Part shown: in pieces, positions 11,636 through 21,578 of the stretch
How positions within the stretch are numbered: position 1 is the stretch's first letter
Layout of the letters: each line of letters opens with the position of its first letter
Assembly (NCBI RefSeq): GCF_022760995.1
Contig: NZ_JAKWJO010000004.1
Coordinates: 62,001-126,000 of the forward strand
Length of the DNA: 64,000 bases
From: Dyella sedimenti
GTDB lineage: Bacteria > Pseudomonadota > Gammaproteobacteria > Xanthomonadales > Rhodanobacteraceae
Reading direction: 5' to 3'
The notes under the pieces: model-generated
The model's input: only the letters and a program-made list of their open reading frames with translations
The model's database searches: none
What the model was told of the DNA's origin: nothing
Program-made: the position numbers and the translations under genes

Positions 11636-14209
11636 ATGGCCGAAATCAGCAGCGACCACACGCCCCTCATGCGGCAGTACCTGACTGCCAAGGCCGAACA
11701 CCCCGACGTGCTGCTGTTCTTCCGCATGGGGGATTTCTACGAGCTGTTCTACGACGACGCGCGCAAGGCGGCGCGGCTGCTGGACATCACGCTGACCCAG
11801 CGCGGCCAGTCGGCGGGGCAGCCGATCCCGATGGCGGGCGTGCCTTATCACGCGGTGGAGAACTACCTGGCCAGGCTGGTGCGGCTGGGCGAGTCGGTGG
11901 CGATCTGCGAGCAGATCGGCGACCCCAACGGCAAGGGGCCGATGGAGCGCAAGGTGGTGCGCATCGTCACTCCCGGCACCATCACCGACGAGGCACTGCT
12001 GGAAGAGCGCCGCGACAACCTGCTGCTGGCCATCGCCGCCGGTGCGCACGGCGCCTACGGCCTGGCCTGGGTGGACCTGGCCAGCGGCCGCTTCCTGCTC
12101 AGCGAGGTGCCCGGCGCGGAGGCGCTGGCCTCGGAGCTGGCACGCCTGCAACCGGCCGAGACATTGGTGGGCGAGGACGTGGCCTGGCCGAAGCTCGTCA
12201 GTTCCCTGCCCGGCCTGCGCAAGCGGCCGCCGTGGCACTTCGACGGCGACGCCGCGCGGCGCGAACTCAACCGCTTCTTCGGCACGCGCGACCTCGGCGG
12301 CTTCGGCGTGGACAAGCTGCCGCTGGCCATCGCCGCCGCCGGCTGCCTGCTCGGCTACGTGGAGGAAACGCAGAAGAGCGCGTTGCCGCACTTGTCTGGC
12401 ATGGCGATCGAAAGCGCAGGCGACACCATCGCGCTCGACGCGGCCACGCGCCGCAACCTGGAGCTGGACACGCACCCCAGCGGCCGCACCGAACATACCT
12501 TGCTCGGCGTGCTCGACGAATCGGTGACGCCGATGGGCGCTCGCCTGCTGCGCCGCTGGCTCAACCGCCCGCTGCGCTCGCGCGAGCTGCTGCGCGGCCG
12601 CCACCAGGCCATCGGCACGCTGATCGACAACCGCCAGTACGAAGCGCTGCGCGAGCAGTTGCGCGGCATCGGCGACCTGGAGCGCATCCTGGCCCGCGTG
12701 GCACTGCGCTCGGCGCGCCCGCGCGACCTCTCCACGCTGCGCGACGGCCTGGCGGCCGCGCCCCTGCTGCGAACCCTGATCGCTCCGTTGGACAGCCCGC
12801 TGCTGCATTCGCTGGTGGAACGCATCGGCGACCATGCCGACACCGCCGCCCTGCTCGCCCGTGCGGTGGTGCCGCAGCCGCCGGTGCTGCAGCGCGACGG
12901 CGGCGTGATCGCCGATGGCTACGACGCCGAGCTGGACGAGCTGCGACGGCTCGCCACGCATGCCGACCAGTTCCTGGTGGAGCTGGAGGAACGCGAGAAG
13001 GCCGCCAGCGGCATCGCCACGCTCAAAGTCGGCTACAACCGCGTGCACGGCTACTACATCGAGATCAGCAAGGGCCAGGCCGACAAGGCGCCCACCCACT
13101 ACACGCGCCGCCAGACCACCAAGAACGCCGAGCGCTACATCACTGAGGAACTGAAGACCTTCGAGGACAAGGTGCTCTCGGCCAAGGAGCGCTCGCTGAT
13201 GCGCGAGCGCGCACTGTACGAGGCGCTGCTCGATGCGCTGATCGAGCGGCTGGAGCCGCTCAAGCACGCCGCCTCGGCCATGGCCGAGCTGGACGTGCTG
13301 GCCACCCTGGCCGAGCGCGCGTCCACACTGGACTGGAGCGCGCCCGAACTCACCGACGAGCCGGGCATCGCCATCGAGCGCGGCCGCCATCCGGTGGTGG
13401 AGAAGGTGCGCGACGAGCCGTTCGAGCCCAACGACCTGGTACTGGACGACCATCGCCGCATGCTGGTGATCACCGGCCCGAACATGGGCGGCAAATCCAC
13501 CTACATGCGCCAGAACGCGCTGATCGTGCTGCTCGCGCATATCGGCAGCTACGTGCCGGCCGCGCGCGCGGCGATCGGGCCGATCGACCGCATCTTCACC
13601 CGCATCGGCGCGGGCGACGACCTCTCGCGCGGCCAGTCCACCTTCATGGTGGAGATGAGCGAGACGGCCAACATCCTGCACAACGCCACCGAGCACAGCC
13701 TGGTGCTGATGGACGAGGTGGGCCGTGGCACCAGCACCTACGACGGCCTCGCGCTGGCGCGCGCCGCTGCCGTGCACCTGGCCGCCAGCAGCCGCTCGTA
13801 CACGCTGTTCGCCACCCACTACTTCGAGCTGACCGAGCTGGCCAGCGAATACCCGTCCATTGCCAACGTGCACCTGGACGCGGTGGAGTACGGCGAGCAG
13901 CTGGTGTTCATGCACGCGGTGAAGGAAGGCCCGGCCAACCGCAGCTTCGGCCTGCAGGTAGCGGCGCTGGCCGGCCTGCCGAAGCCGGTGATCGCCGACG
14001 CGCGGCGCACCCTGGCCGAGCTGGAGCGAGGCATGTACCAGCAGGCCTCCGCCGCGCCGGGCAAGGCGCCGGCCGTGGAGTCGCCGCAACTGGGGCTGTT
14101 CGCCCCGGCGCCGTCCGCCGTGGAGCGCGCCCTGGAAGGTATCGATCCGGATGCGCTCTCGCCGCGCGAGGCCCTGGAAGCCCTCTACCGGCTCAAGGCA
14201 TTGGCCTGA
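11636..14209 (+). CDS. mutS: DNA mismatch repair protein MutS
   Basis: Recognises mismatches and starts methyl-directed repair. It is 857 aa from ATG 11636 ([15 protein letters not shown]). The mismatch-reading FYE motif is in [11 protein letters not shown] (near residue 30). The connector and lever domains run to about 560, then come ATPase Walker [14 protein letters not shown] (near 617), signature [13 protein letters not shown], Walker [17 protein letters not shown] and FATHYFELT. The C-terminal tail lacks an obvious long tetramerisation extension beyond [12 protein letters not shown] terminator hairpin follows the stop codon within 10 bp. Confidence 0.98.
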   Translation: MAEISSDHTPLMRQYLTAKAEHPDVLLFFRMGDFYELFYDDARKAARLLDITLTQRGQSAGQPIPMAGVPYHAVENYLARLVRLGESVAICEQIGDPNGKGPMERKVVRIVTPGTITDEALLEERRDNLLLAIAAGAHGAYGLAWVDLASGRFLLSEVPGAEALASELARLQPAETLVGEDVAWPKLVSSLPGLRKRPPWHFDGDAARRELNRFFGTRDLGGFGVDKLPLAIAAAGCLLGYVEETQKSALPHLSGMAIESAGDTIALDAATRRNLELDTHPSGRTEHTLLGVLDESVTPMGARLLRRWLNRPLRSRELLRGRHQAIGTLIDNRQYEALREQLRGIGDLERILARVALRSARPRDLSTLRDGLAAAPLLRTLIAPLDSPLLHSLVERIGDHADTAALLARAVVPQPPVLQRDGGVIADGYDAELDELRRLATHADQFLVELEEREKAASGIATLKVGYNRVHGYYIEISKGQADKAPTHYTRRQTTKNAERYITEELKTFEDKVLSAKERSLMRERALYEALLDALIERLEPLKHAASAMAELDVLATLAERASTLDWSAPELTDEPGIAIERGRHPVVEKVRDEPFEPNDLVLDDHRRMLVITGPNMGGKSTYMRQNALIVLLAHIGSYVPAARAAIGPIDRIFTRIGAGDDLSRGQSTFMVEMSETANILHNATEHSLVLMDEVGRGTSTYDGLALARAAAVHLAASSRSYTLFATHYFELTELASEYPSIANVHLDAVEYGEQLVFMHAVKEGPANRSFGLQVAALAGLPKPVIADARRTLAELERGMYQQASAAPGKAPAVESPQLGLFAPAPSAVERALEGIDPDALSPREALEALYRLKALA

Positions 14210-14217
14210 GGCAAGAC

Positions 14218-14250
14218 GAAGCCCCGCGACTGACGGGGCTTCCGCTTCTT
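14218..14250. terminator. Rho-independent terminator between mutS and the 83-aa gene
   Basis: Stem GAAGCCCCG (14218-14226) and CGGGGCTTC (14234-14242), 7-base loop, followed by CGCTTCTT on the plus strand. It lies between convergent genes and could serve both. Confidence 0.7.
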
Positions 14251-14266
14251 CCCCGGCCGGATCGCG

Positions 14267-14518
14267 TCAGTGCGGGTATTCAGACCGCCGCGCGTTGCCG
14301 ATGGCCTCCAGCACCTCAGGTGGCAGGTGGTCCAGGTCGAGCACGACCTTGCCCGAGTGCACCGTGCGGACGCCGCGGGCCGGTATCACAAAGTCGCCCG
14401 CGTTCTCGATGTAGACCAGCAGCGCATTCTCGTCGGGCAACAGGCGGCGCACCGAGCCGATGCCATCCTCGCCATCGGCGACGAACACCAGGGCGCCTTC
14501 CTCGATCGACTCGGCCAT
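14267..14518 (-). CDS. Small conserved-looking protein, 83 aa
   Basis: Protein begins MAESIEEGALVFVADGEDGIGSVRRL. The alternating beta pattern and phrases such as VYIENAGDFVIPARGVRTVHSGKVVLD resemble small PRC-barrel-like or DUF2171-like domains, but this is only a resemblance. It is acidic, soluble, with no cysteine. It is divergent from the catalase gene, with 271 bp between the two starts. Function unknown. Confidence 0.75.
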   Translation of the reverse strand: MAESIEEGALVFVADGEDGIGSVRRLLPDENALLVYIENAGDFVIPARGVRTVHSGKVVLDLDHLPPEVLEAIGNARRSEYPH

Positions 14519-14671
14519 GGGGTATTTCTCCCTATGCGGATGGGTTGGGCATCGTCGACAAGCGGGCGTCTGGCCGGCGTGAAGCCCGCGTCAACCTGCA
14601 CTTTTCCATCACAAGCCCATCACCGGGGGCAGAGCGAAGCTTTACCGGTTCTCCACCGACCCTCGACACAT

Positions 14672-14739
14672 TCATAGACCACATCTATGAGTTACATCAA
14701 AACAATGAAATTCCGCCTATGGAAGCGTCTACGTATAGT
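14672..14739 (+). promoter_or_regulatory. OxyR-like operator and promoter of the catalase gene
   Basis: ATAG-N7-CTAT at 14674-14688, within a 7-bp perfect inverted repeat TCATAGA/TCTATGA (14672-14690), matches half of the OxyR consensus. The next expected half-sites (ATCA at 14696) are degenerate. It lies directly upstream of TTCCGC (14711-14716), a 17-bp spacer and TATAGT (14734-14739), the usual place for OxyR activation. Transcription would start near 14746, 44 nt before the gene. Confidence 0.6.
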
Positions 14740-14789
14740 CCCAGGCAAGCCAGCCATCGCCAGCCAATCCCGCCCGCAAGGAGCACGCC

Positions 14790-16253
14790 ATGAGCACCGA
14801 CCGCAAGACCCTCACCACCGCCTCCGGCGCGCCAGTAGCCGACAACCAGAACAGCCTCACCGCCGGTCCCCGTGGCCCGCTGCTGGTGCAGGATCACCAG
14901 TTGTTCGAGAAGCACGCCCATTTCAACCGCGAACGCATTCCCGAGCGCGTGGTACACGCCAAGGGCTCGGCCGCCTTCGGCACGTTGACCATCACCCATG
15001 ACATCACCCGGTACACCCGCGCCAAGGTGTTCGAGCCGGGCAGCAAGACGCCCCTGCTGTTGCGCTTCTCCACCGTGGCCGGCGAGCGCGGCGCGGCGGA
15101 TGCCGAGCGCGACGTGCGCGGCTTCGCCATCAAGTTCTACACCGCCGAAGGCAACTGGGACCTGGTCGGCAACAACACCCCGGTGTTCTTCGTGCGCGAC
15201 CCGTACAAGTTCCCCGACTTCATCCACACGCAGAAGCGCGACCCGCGCACCAACATGCGCAGCAACACCGCGATGTGGGATTTCTGGTCGCTTTCGCCCG
15301 AGTCGCTGCACCAGGTCACTACCCTGATGAGCGACCGCGGCCTGCCCGCCAGCCTGCGTCACATGCACGGCTTCGGCAGCCATACCTACAGCTTCTGGAA
15401 CGACCAGGGCGAGCGCTACTGGGTGAAGTTCCACTTCAAGACCCAGCAAGGCATCAAGAACTGGACCAATGCCGAGGCGGCCAAGGTGATCGGCGAGGAC
15501 CGCGAATCGCACCAGCGCGACCTGTACGAGGCGATCGAGCGCAAGGACTTCCCGAAGTGGACCCTGTACGTGCAGATCATGCCGGAGCAGGACGCCGAAA
15601 AGACCCCGTACAACCCGTTCGATCTCACCAAGGTATGGCCGCACAAGGATTACCCGCTGATCGAGGTGGGCGTGCTGGAACTCAACAAGAACCCGGACAA
15701 CTATTTCGCCGAGGTCGAGCAGGCCAGCTTCTCGCCCGCCAACGTGGTGCCGGGCATCAGCCACAGCCCGGACAAGATGCTGCAGTTCCGTATCTTCTCC
15801 TATGCCGACGCGGCGCGTTACCGCCTCGGCGCCAACCACGAATCGCTGGAAGTCAATCGCCCGCGCTGCCCGGTGCACAACTACTACCGCGACGGCCAGA
15901 TGCGCTTCGACGGCAATGGCGGCGGCAGCGTCAACTACGAGCCGAACTCCTTCAACGGGCCGTTCGAGGACAAGTCGGCCAAGGAGCCGCCGCTCAGGAT
16001 CTCCGGCGAGGCCGACCGCTACGACCACCGCGAAGGCAATGACGACTACAGCCAGGCCGGCGCCCTGTTCCGGCTGATGGACGCCGGGCAGAAGCAGCAA
16101 TTGTTCGACAATATCGCCGCGGCCATGCAGGGCGTGCCGGAGGAAATCATCCGCCGCCAGCTCGGCCACTTCAGCAAGGCCGATCCGGCCTACGGCGAAG
16201 GCGTGGCCAAGGCATTGGGCCTCAATATCGAACCGCTGCGCGCTGCGGGTTGA
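14790..16253 (+). CDS. Monofunctional haem catalase (small-subunit, clade 3 type)
   Basis: Dismutates hydrogen peroxide in the cytoplasm. It is 487 aa with no signal peptide. The distal haem pocket has His in [12 protein letters not shown] (near residue 55) and Asn in [14 protein letters not shown]. The proximal Tyr lies in [14 protein letters not shown] (near 335). NADPH-pocket segments [14 protein letters not shown] are present. The ribosome site AAGGAG precedes the ATG. An OxyR-like site upstream suggests peroxide induction, and a strong terminator follows. Confidence 0.96.
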   Translation: MSTDRKTLTTASGAPVADNQNSLTAGPRGPLLVQDHQLFEKHAHFNRERIPERVVHAKGSAAFGTLTITHDITRYTRAKVFEPGSKTPLLLRFSTVAGERGAADAERDVRGFAIKFYTAEGNWDLVGNNTPVFFVRDPYKFPDFIHTQKRDPRTNMRSNTAMWDFWSLSPESLHQVTTLMSDRGLPASLRHMHGFGSHTYSFWNDQGERYWVKFHFKTQQGIKNWTNAEAAKVIGEDRESHQRDLYEAIERKDFPKWTLYVQIMPEQDAEKTPYNPFDLTKVWPHKDYPLIEVGVLELNKNPDNYFAEVEQASFSPANVVPGISHSPDKMLQFRIFSYADAARYRLGANHESLEVNRPRCPVHNYYRDGQMRFDGNGGGSVNYEPNSFNGPFEDKSAKEPPLRISGEADRYDHREGNDDYSQAGALFRLMDAGQKQQLFDNIAAAMQGVPEEIIRRQLGHFSKADPAYGEGVAKALGLNIEPLRAAG

Positions 16254-16268
16254 TGCGGGATGAAAGCG

Positions 16269-16300
16269 AGGGCGGCCACCCCTGCGGGTGGCCGCCCTTC
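16269..16300. terminator. Rho-independent terminator after catalase
   Basis: 13-bp perfect stem (16269-16281 with 16286-16298), CTGC loop, then TCTTC. It is shared by the converging catalase and response-regulator genes. Confidence 0.75.
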
Positions 16301-16333
16301 TTCATGCCGGCACGAGGGAATGCCGGCATGCGC

Positions 16334-16912
16334 TCACGCGGCCAGTTCGGGCACGTCCCGGTTTTCCGATGGCTCGGCAGTGGCATTGGCCAGCATGGCC
16401 GGGATGGTTTCCGCCGGCACCGGCAGGCTGACCACCTTGGCCGCCTCGCGCATCGGCAGGCGACCGAGCCGGACCAGCCGGTCGATGCTGCGCGCCACCT
16501 CGGCCTGGCCGAACGGCTTGCGGATGAAATCGTCGGCGCCGAAGCGCTGCACGTAGAACTGCTCGGTGGCCTGCTGGTTGCCGCTGATCATCACGATCGG
16601 GATGTGCCGCGTGGCCGGATCGTGGCGCAGCGAGCGCAGCACCGCGAAGCCGTTGATGCCCGGCAGCACGATGTCCAGGAAGATCAGTGCCGGCGGCTCG
16701 GCTCGCGCGAGTTCCAGCGCGCTTTCCCCATCGCCCGCCCGGATCACCTGGTAGCCATCCACTTCGAGCATGCGCCCCAGCACCGCGCGGATCGTGGCCG
16801 AATCGTCCACGACCAGCACGCGCGCGCCATGCGCCGCCTTGCGCACCACCTGGGCCGCGCGGGCCTGCGCCACGCCGCCGAACCATCGCTTGAGGAATGC
16901 CAAGCTCACCAT
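16334..16912 (-). CDS. Single-domain response regulator (PilG/PilH-like)
   Basis: Phosphoacceptor protein of 192 aa. The receiver domain covers about residues 30-150: VLVVDDSATIRAVL (acidic pair), LIFLDIVLPG (phosphorylated Asp), IVMISG (switch Ser) and FIRKPF (Lys). There is no DNA-binding output domain. An N-terminal helix (MVSLAFLKRWFGG) and a low-complexity C-terminal tail flank it. I start at ATG 16912, preceded by GGGGA; the longer frame (17014) is unsupported. There is no adjacent histidine kinase, so the partner is unknown. PilG/PilH relatives serve type IV pili, but the context does not prove that. Confidence 0.85.
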   Translation of the reverse strand: MVSLAFLKRWFGGVAQARAAQVVRKAAHGARVLVVDDSATIRAVLGRMLEVDGYQVIRAGDGESALELARAEPPALIFLDIVLPGINGFAVLRSLRHDPATRHIPIVMISGNQQATEQFYVQRFGADDFIRKPFGQAEVARSIDRLVRLGRLPMREAAKVVSLPVPAETIPAMLANATAEPSENRDVPELAA

Positions 16913-17010
16913 CGTCGATCCCCGCATCGCTACGCGGAAGGCCGCTCCCTGCGGCTTTCCCAGATGCAAGATGCTCCCGCAGAACGACGATACGTTCTGC
17001 GATGGCCGAC

Positions 17011-17409
17011 TCACATGGAATCCTTAAGCCGTCGCAATTCCCGACGCGCCTGCTTGTCCGGGCGTCCCGGCGGGGCCATCGCCCCTACCAGCTTGCGCTG
17101 GGCCTTCGCCGCCTCGCGCGCGGCAAGGCTGGCCTCGCTCTCCCGGTAGAGCGCCTGCGCCACGCTGGCGGGGCCGCGCTGTTCCGACAGGCCGAGCACC
17201 TCGACCTCCAACCGTTCCTCGCCGCGGCCGATGCGCAGCACGTCGCCGATGCGCACCATCTTGGATGGCTTGCAGCCGGCGTCGTTGAGATCGACCTTGC
17301 CGCCGTCGATGGCCTGCTTGGCCAGGCTGCGGGTCTTGAAGAAGCGCGCGGCCCAGAGCCACACGTCGGCACGCACGGCGGCCGGCTGGGAAGAAGAGGG
17401 GGATGACAT
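17011..17409 (-). CDS. hslR: Heat-shock protein 15, S4-domain ribosome rescue factor
   Basis: Hsp15 binds 50S subunits carrying nascent-chain tRNA after premature dissociation. It is 132 aa from ATG 17409 (MSSPSSSQ). The S4 RNA-binding domain (about residues 12-75) reads VWLWAARFFKTRSLAKQAIDGG. The C-terminal third is basic (AQRKLVG to KQARRELRRLK). The upstream extension from 17526 comes from a REP-like hairpin and is rejected. Confidence 0.92.
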   Translation of the reverse strand: MSSPSSSQPAAVRADVWLWAARFFKTRSLAKQAIDGGKVDLNDAGCKPSKMVRIGDVLRIGRGEERLEVEVLGLSEQRGPASVAQALYRESEASLAAREAAKAQRKLVGAMAPPGRPDKQARRELRRLKDSM

Positions 17410-17443
17410 GCCCCCTATTGTCCACCAACCCGCCATCGCCATT

Positions 17444-17510
17444 GTAGGAGCGCACCCAGTGCGCGACCGCAGTGCGCGGAACGCTGGTCGCGCACTGGGT
17501 GCGCTCCTAC
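17444..17510. repeat. REP-like hairpin (family A, copy 1)
   Basis: Perfect 25-bp inverted repeat (17444-17468 with 17486-17510), arms starting GTAGGAGCGCACCC, 17-nt loop. Related copies lie at 24764-24837 and 44420-44495. It sits between the AEC transporter stop and the hslR start. Confidence 0.85.
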
Positions 17511-17522
17511 AGGGGATGTCCC

Positions 17523-18425
17523 TCAACCGACCAGCAGGAGATTGCCCAGCGGCACAGTGGCGAGCGACAGCACGATGCCGGCGCCCAGGATGGTATTGGC
17601 CAGCGAAGGCTCCAGCTTGTGCTCATCGGCCAGGATCGCCGCCGAGATCATCGGCGCCATCGCCGCCTGCAACACGCCCACAGTCAGGGTGAGTCCCTGC
17701 ACACCGAAGGCGCGGCCCAGCAGCCAGGCGGCCAACGGCGCCAGCGCCAGTTTCCAACCGAGGCCAGCCACCAGCGCGGCAAGCTGCCGCTCGCCAAGAT
17801 GGAACTTGAACTGCAGGCCGACGGAGAACAGTGCCAGCGGCGTGAGGGTGGCGCCGATGGGCATGAACACGCCATCCAGCGCGGAGGGCCAACCGCCCAG
17901 CGCACCCGCCATGCCGCCCACCACCAACGCGAGAAAGGAAGGAAAGGTCAGGATGCGTCGTACGATCGCCTTCGGCTGGGGCGACTTGCCCGCGTACCAC
18001 GCGGCCACCGCCACGCCGGCCGAGGACAGCAGCGGAAAGCAGCCCAACTGGTCCGCCACCACCGCCAGCGCAAGCCCTTCCTTGCCGTGCAGGGCCTGCA
18101 TCATGGGATAGCCCATGAACGAGGTATTGCCCAGGCCGCACACCAGGACCAGCGCACCGATGCGCCCGCGCGACCAGCCCAGCGCGCGGCCGAGCAGCGC
18201 AAACAACACCCAGGCGCCGAAGAACACCGCCCACATCGCCGCCACGGGAAACCATAGCTGCGCATCGACCTTCACCTTCGGCACCAGCGCCAGCACCAGC
18301 GCCGGCAGCGCGATATTGATCACCCACCAGTTGATGCCGTGCACGATGCCAGCGGGCGGCCTGGCGTAGCGCGCCACCAGCGCGCCCAGCAACAGGCAGA
18401 CGAACAGCAGCAGCAAGGCGCTCAT
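17523..18425 (-). CDS. AEC-family (auxin efflux carrier type) membrane transporter
   Basis: Integral inner-membrane protein of 300 aa with about ten hydrophobic segments arranged as two similar halves around a central loop (near 135-165), as in the AEC/BASS-fold carriers. Segments such as NWWVINIALPALVLALVP (first half) and AMAPMISAAILADEHKLEP (second half) carry the helix-breaking positions of this fold. Substrate unknown; bacterial members move carboxylates or amino acids. Start taken at ATG 18425 (MSALLLLF) rather than five codons upstream. Confidence 0.88.
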   Translation of the reverse strand: MSALLLLFVCLLLGALVARYARPPAGIVHGINWWVINIALPALVLALVPKVKVDAQLWFPVAAMWAVFFGAWVLFALLGRALGWSRGRIGALVLVCGLGNTSFMGYPMMQALHGKEGLALAVVADQLGCFPLLSSAGVAVAAWYAGKSPQPKAIVRRILTFPSFLALVVGGMAGALGGWPSALDGVFMPIGATLTPLALFSVGLQFKFHLGERQLAALVAGLGWKLALAPLAAWLLGRAFGVQGLTLTVGVLQAAMAPMISAAILADEHKLEPSLANTILGAGIVLSLATVPLGNLLLVG

Positions 18426-18437
18426 GGATGCCCCAGG

Positions 18438-18466
18438 CAAAGAAACGGCCGCAGTATAGCGGCCGT
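18438..18466 (-). terminator. Rho-independent terminator after htpG
   Basis: Minus strand: perfect 8-bp stem ACGGCCGC/GCGGCCGT (18445-18466), 6-base loop, then TTTCTTTG (18438-18444). It separates htpG from the AEC gene. Confidence 0.65.
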
Positions 18467-18524
18467 CCTCGGAAGCCCCGAGAGGCCTCCAACTACAGCG
18501 CCGGAATGACGGCCTTTCCCCCGA

Positions 18525-20396
18525 TCAGCCCGCGATCAGGCGATTGAGCCGCTGCACGAACGCCGCCGGGTCCGGCAACTGCGCGCCGGCGGCGATCTCG
18601 GCCTGGTCCAGCAGCAGGTTGGCGAGATCGGCGGCCTTCGCCGGATCGCTCTCGCCTTCCACGCGCCTGAGCAATGGATGCTGCGGGTTGATCTCCAGCG
18701 TGGGCTTGCTCTCGGGCATGTCGTGGCCGGCTTCGCGCAGCAGGCGCGCCAGGTGCGGGGCCATCTCGTAATCCGACAGCGCCAGGCACGAGGGCGAATC
18801 GGTGAGGCGCGCGGACACCCGCACTTCGCCCACGCGGTCGCCCAGCAGTTCCTTGAGCTTCCTCAGCAGCGGCTCGGCGGCCTTGCTGGCCTCTTCCTGC
18901 TGCTTCTTGCCGGCCTCGTCCAGCGGCAGCTCGCCCTTGGCCACGTTGCGGAGCTTCTTGCCGGCGTACTCGTGGAAGCTGCCCAGCATCCATTCGTCGA
19001 CGCGGTCGAACATCAGCAGCACTTCGATGCCCTTGGCCTTGAACATCTCCAGCTGCGGACTGCCCAGTGCCGCGGCATAGCTGTCGGCGGTGATGTACCA
19101 GATCGTGTCCTGGCCCACCGCCATGCGGCCGATATAGTCGTCCAGTGACACGGTCTGGCCGGCGCCCTCGCCCTTGGTGGAAGCGAAGCGCAGCAGCCTG
19201 GCGATGCGCTCGCGATTGGCCGCGTCCTCCACGATGCCTTCCTTGAGCGTATTGCCGAAGGCCTTGTAGAAGGTGGCGAACTTCTCCGGCTCCTCACGCG
19301 CGAGCTTCTCGATGAGGTCGAGCACGCGCTTGACGCAGGCGGCGCGGATGCGCTCGAGCTGGCGGTTGTGCTGCAGGATCTCGCGGCTGACGTTGAGCGG
19401 CAGGTCATCCGCATCCACCACGCCACGCACGAAGCGCAGGTAGTTGGGCAGCAGTTCTTCCGCCGCATCCATGATGAAAACGCGCTTGATGTAGAGCTTC
19501 AGGCCCTTGCGCTCGTCGCGGCCACCCATCATCAGGTCGAACGGCGGCTGCGCGGGGAGGTACAGCAGCGTGGTGAAGCTCTGGCTGCCCTCCACGCGGT
19601 TGTGCGTCCATGCCAGCGCATCGTTGAAGTCGTGGCCGAGCGACTTGTAGAAGCTCTGGTAGTCCTCGTCGGAGATCTCGCCGCGCGGCTTGGTCCACAG
19701 CGCCGAGGCATCGTTGACGGTCTCCCACTCACCGGTGGGCTTGCCGTCCTTTTCCACCGGCAAGCGGATCGGGAAGGCCACGTGGTCGGAGTACTTGCGG
19801 ACCAGCGAGCGCAGCTCCCAGCCCTTGAGGAACTCGTCCTCGTCGGCCTTCAGGTGCAGGATCACCGAGGTGCCGCGCTCGGGCAGCTCGGCCTGGGCCA
19901 GGTGGTATTCGCCCTTGCCGTCGCTTTCCCACCGCACGCCCTCGCCCGCCGGCAGGTCGGCACGGCGGCTGAGCACGGTGACGCGGTCGGCCACCACGAA
20001 GGCGGAATAGAAGCCCACGCCGAACTGGCCGATCAGACGCGCGTCGGCCTTCTGCTCGCTGCTCATCGCCTCCAGGAAACGGCGCGTGCCCGAGTTGGCG
20101 ATGGTGCCGATGTTGGCCACCACCTCGTCGCGACTCATGCCGATGCCGTTGTCGCGCACGGTGAGCGTGCGCGCCTCGGGATCCCAGCTCACGTGGATCT
20201 GCAGCTCGCCGTCGCCGGACACCAGGCCGGGATGGGCGATGGACTCGAAACGCAGCTTGTCACAGGCGTCGGACGCGTTGGAGATCAGCTCGCGCAGGAA
20301 GATTTCCTTGTGCGAGTACAGCGAATGCGTGACCAGGTGCAGTACCTGGGCGACTTCGGCTTCGAATTTGCGGGTTTCGGACGCGGCGTTCGTCAT
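18525..20396 (-). CDS. htpG: Chaperone HtpG (Hsp90)
   Basis: ATP-dependent cytosolic chaperone, 623 aa. The N-terminal GHKL ATPase has [15 protein letters not shown] (near residue 35), [10 protein letters not shown] (near 85) and [11 protein letters not shown] (near 130). The middle domain carries the catalytic-loop Arg region, and the C-terminal dimerisation domain ends [11 protein letters not shown]. Start ATG 20396 gives the standard N-terminus [15 protein letters not shown]; the much longer frame is spurious. A sigma32-type promoter lies 20-48 bp upstream. Confidence 0.98.
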   Translation of the reverse strand: MTNAASETRKFEAEVAQVLHLVTHSLYSHKEIFLRELISNASDACDKLRFESIAHPGLVSGDGELQIHVSWDPEARTLTVRDNGIGMSRDEVVANIGTIANSGTRRFLEAMSSEQKADARLIGQFGVGFYSAFVVADRVTVLSRRADLPAGEGVRWESDGKGEYHLAQAELPERGTSVILHLKADEDEFLKGWELRSLVRKYSDHVAFPIRLPVEKDGKPTGEWETVNDASALWTKPRGEISDEDYQSFYKSLGHDFNDALAWTHNRVEGSQSFTTLLYLPAQPPFDLMMGGRDERKGLKLYIKRVFIMDAAEELLPNYLRFVRGVVDADDLPLNVSREILQHNRQLERIRAACVKRVLDLIEKLAREEPEKFATFYKAFGNTLKEGIVEDAANRERIARLLRFASTKGEGAGQTVSLDDYIGRMAVGQDTIWYITADSYAAALGSPQLEMFKAKGIEVLLMFDRVDEWMLGSFHEYAGKKLRNVAKGELPLDEAGKKQQEEASKAAEPLLRKLKELLGDRVGEVRVSARLTDSPSCLALSDYEMAPHLARLLREAGHDMPESKPTLEINPQHPLLRRVEGESDPAKAADLANLLLDQAEIAAGAQLPDPAAFVQRLNRLIAG

Positions 20397-20415
20397 ACGT
20401 GGAAGACTCTTGCGG

Positions 20416-20444
20416 ATATCGGGCACATGGGAAGGTGACACAAG
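20416..20444 (-). promoter_or_regulatory. Sigma32 (heat-shock) promoter of htpG
   Basis: Minus strand: CTTGTGT (20438-20444), 14-bp spacer, CCCGATAT (20416-20423), against the consensus CTTGAAA-N14-CCCCATNT. It lies about 20 bp before the start codon, so the mRNA leader would be very short. Confidence 0.6.
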
Positions 20445-20448
20445 CGAA

Positions 20449-20500
20449 GGGGCCGACGAGTCGGCCCCCACGCTACCCGCCCCGGGGAAAGGGCGGGTGA
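20449..20500 (-). terminator. Hairpins between htpX and htpG
   Basis: Two adjacent stems: GGGGCCGA/TCGGCCCC (20449-20468) and an 8-bp ACCCGCCC/GGGCGGGT stem around 20476-20500. Neither has a clean T run, so termination of htpX here is only likely. Confidence 0.35.
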
Positions 20501-20506
20501 AGAAAA

Positions 20507-21403
20507 TCAGGTGTTGGCCGGGGCGTTGCGCAGCGCGGCAATGCGCTCTTCCAGCGGCGGATGGCTCATGAACAGGCGCTTGAAGCCCGTGGCCAGGTGG
20601 CCGGAGATGCCGAACGCGGCGATGGTCTGCGGCAATGTGCTTTCGCCGTGCTGCACCTGCAGGCGCTGCAGAGCCGAGATCATCGCACTGCGGCCGGCCA
20701 GCCGGGCGCCCGCCGCGTCGGCGCGGAACTCGCGCCAGCGCGAGAAGGCCATCACGATCATCGAGGCGAACAAGCCGAACACCAGCTGCAACACCATCAC
20801 CGAGGCGAAGTAGCCGATGCCGCCGCCATCGCGGTCGCGGCCGCCGGACAGCCAACTGTCCACCAGGCGGCCGACGATGCGGGCCGCGACGATCACCAGG
20901 GTGTTCACCACGCCCTGGATCAGGGTCAGCGTAACCATGTCGCCGTTGGCCACGTGGCCGATCTCGTGGCCCAGCACCGCGGCGACCTGCTCGCGGTCCA
21001 TCTGCTGCAGCAGGCCGGTGCTCACCGCCACCAGCGAGCTGTTCCTGGTCATGCCGGTGGCGAAGGCGTTCATTTCCGGCGCGTCGTAGATGGCCACCTC
21101 GGGCATGCCGATGCCCGCGTTCTGCGCGTGGCGGCGCACCGTTTCCACCAGCCAGCGCTCGGCCTCGTTCTGCGGCTGCCCGATCACGCGGGCGCCGGTG
21201 GCCATCTTGGCGGTCCACTTGGACATGGCCAGCGAGATGAAGGCGCCGCCCATGCCGAAGATGGCGGCGTAGACGAGCAGGCCCTGCATGCCGCCGTAGC
21301 CACGGGCGGCGGCCCACTGGTCGACGCCGAACAGGTGGCAGACGATGCTCAGCAGGAACAGGACGGCGATATTGGTAAGCAGGAACAATGCGATGCGGCG
21401 CAT
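20507..21403 (-). CDS. htpX: Membrane zinc protease HtpX
   Basis: Heat-shock M48 metalloprotease degrading damaged membrane proteins with FtsH. It is 298 aa from ATG 21403 ([11 protein letters not shown]). Two N-terminal membrane helices (about 5-25 and 38-55) precede the catalytic domain with zinc motif HEIGH (in [13 protein letters not shown], near 140). Two more hydrophobic segments follow, then the third-ligand glutamate region [14 protein letters not shown]. Ends [13 protein letters not shown], typical of the family. Confidence 0.96.
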   Translation of the reverse strand: MRRIALFLLTNIAVLFLLSIVCHLFGVDQWAAARGYGGMQGLLVYAAIFGMGGAFISLAMSKWTAKMATGARVIGQPQNEAERWLVETVRRHAQNAGIGMPEVAIYDAPEMNAFATGMTRNSSLVAVSTGLLQQMDREQVAAVLGHEIGHVANGDMVTLTLIQGVVNTLVIVAARIVGRLVDSWLSGGRDRDGGGIGYFASVMVLQLVFGLFASMIVMAFSRWREFRADAAGARLAGRSAMISALQRLQVQHGESTLPQTIAAFGISGHLATGFKRLFMSHPPLEERIAALRNAPANT

Positions 21404-21456
21404 GGCTGTCTCTTGGCAGTCATGAAGGAACACGGACGGCTCTCACCGTCCCCCAA

Positions 21457-21485
21457 GGATCGTGGCGAAATCTTGCGGTTTCAAG
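21457..21485 (-). promoter_or_regulatory. Sigma32-like promoter of htpX
   Basis: Minus strand: perfect CTTGAAA (21479-21485), 14-bp spacer, CACGATCC (21457-21464), a partial match to CCCCATNT. Predicted leader about 47 nt. Confidence 0.45.
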
Positions 21486-21578
21486 GCCACCCCGACGAGA
21501 ACGCCGCCGACGCATGCCGATGCTTCATCGGAACGTCAGCCAGCCTGCGGACGCCGGCGTCCTCCGTACAATGACGGG

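Noticed and set aside
11516-14089. 857-aa minus-strand frame
   Set aside because: Antisense shadow of mutS.
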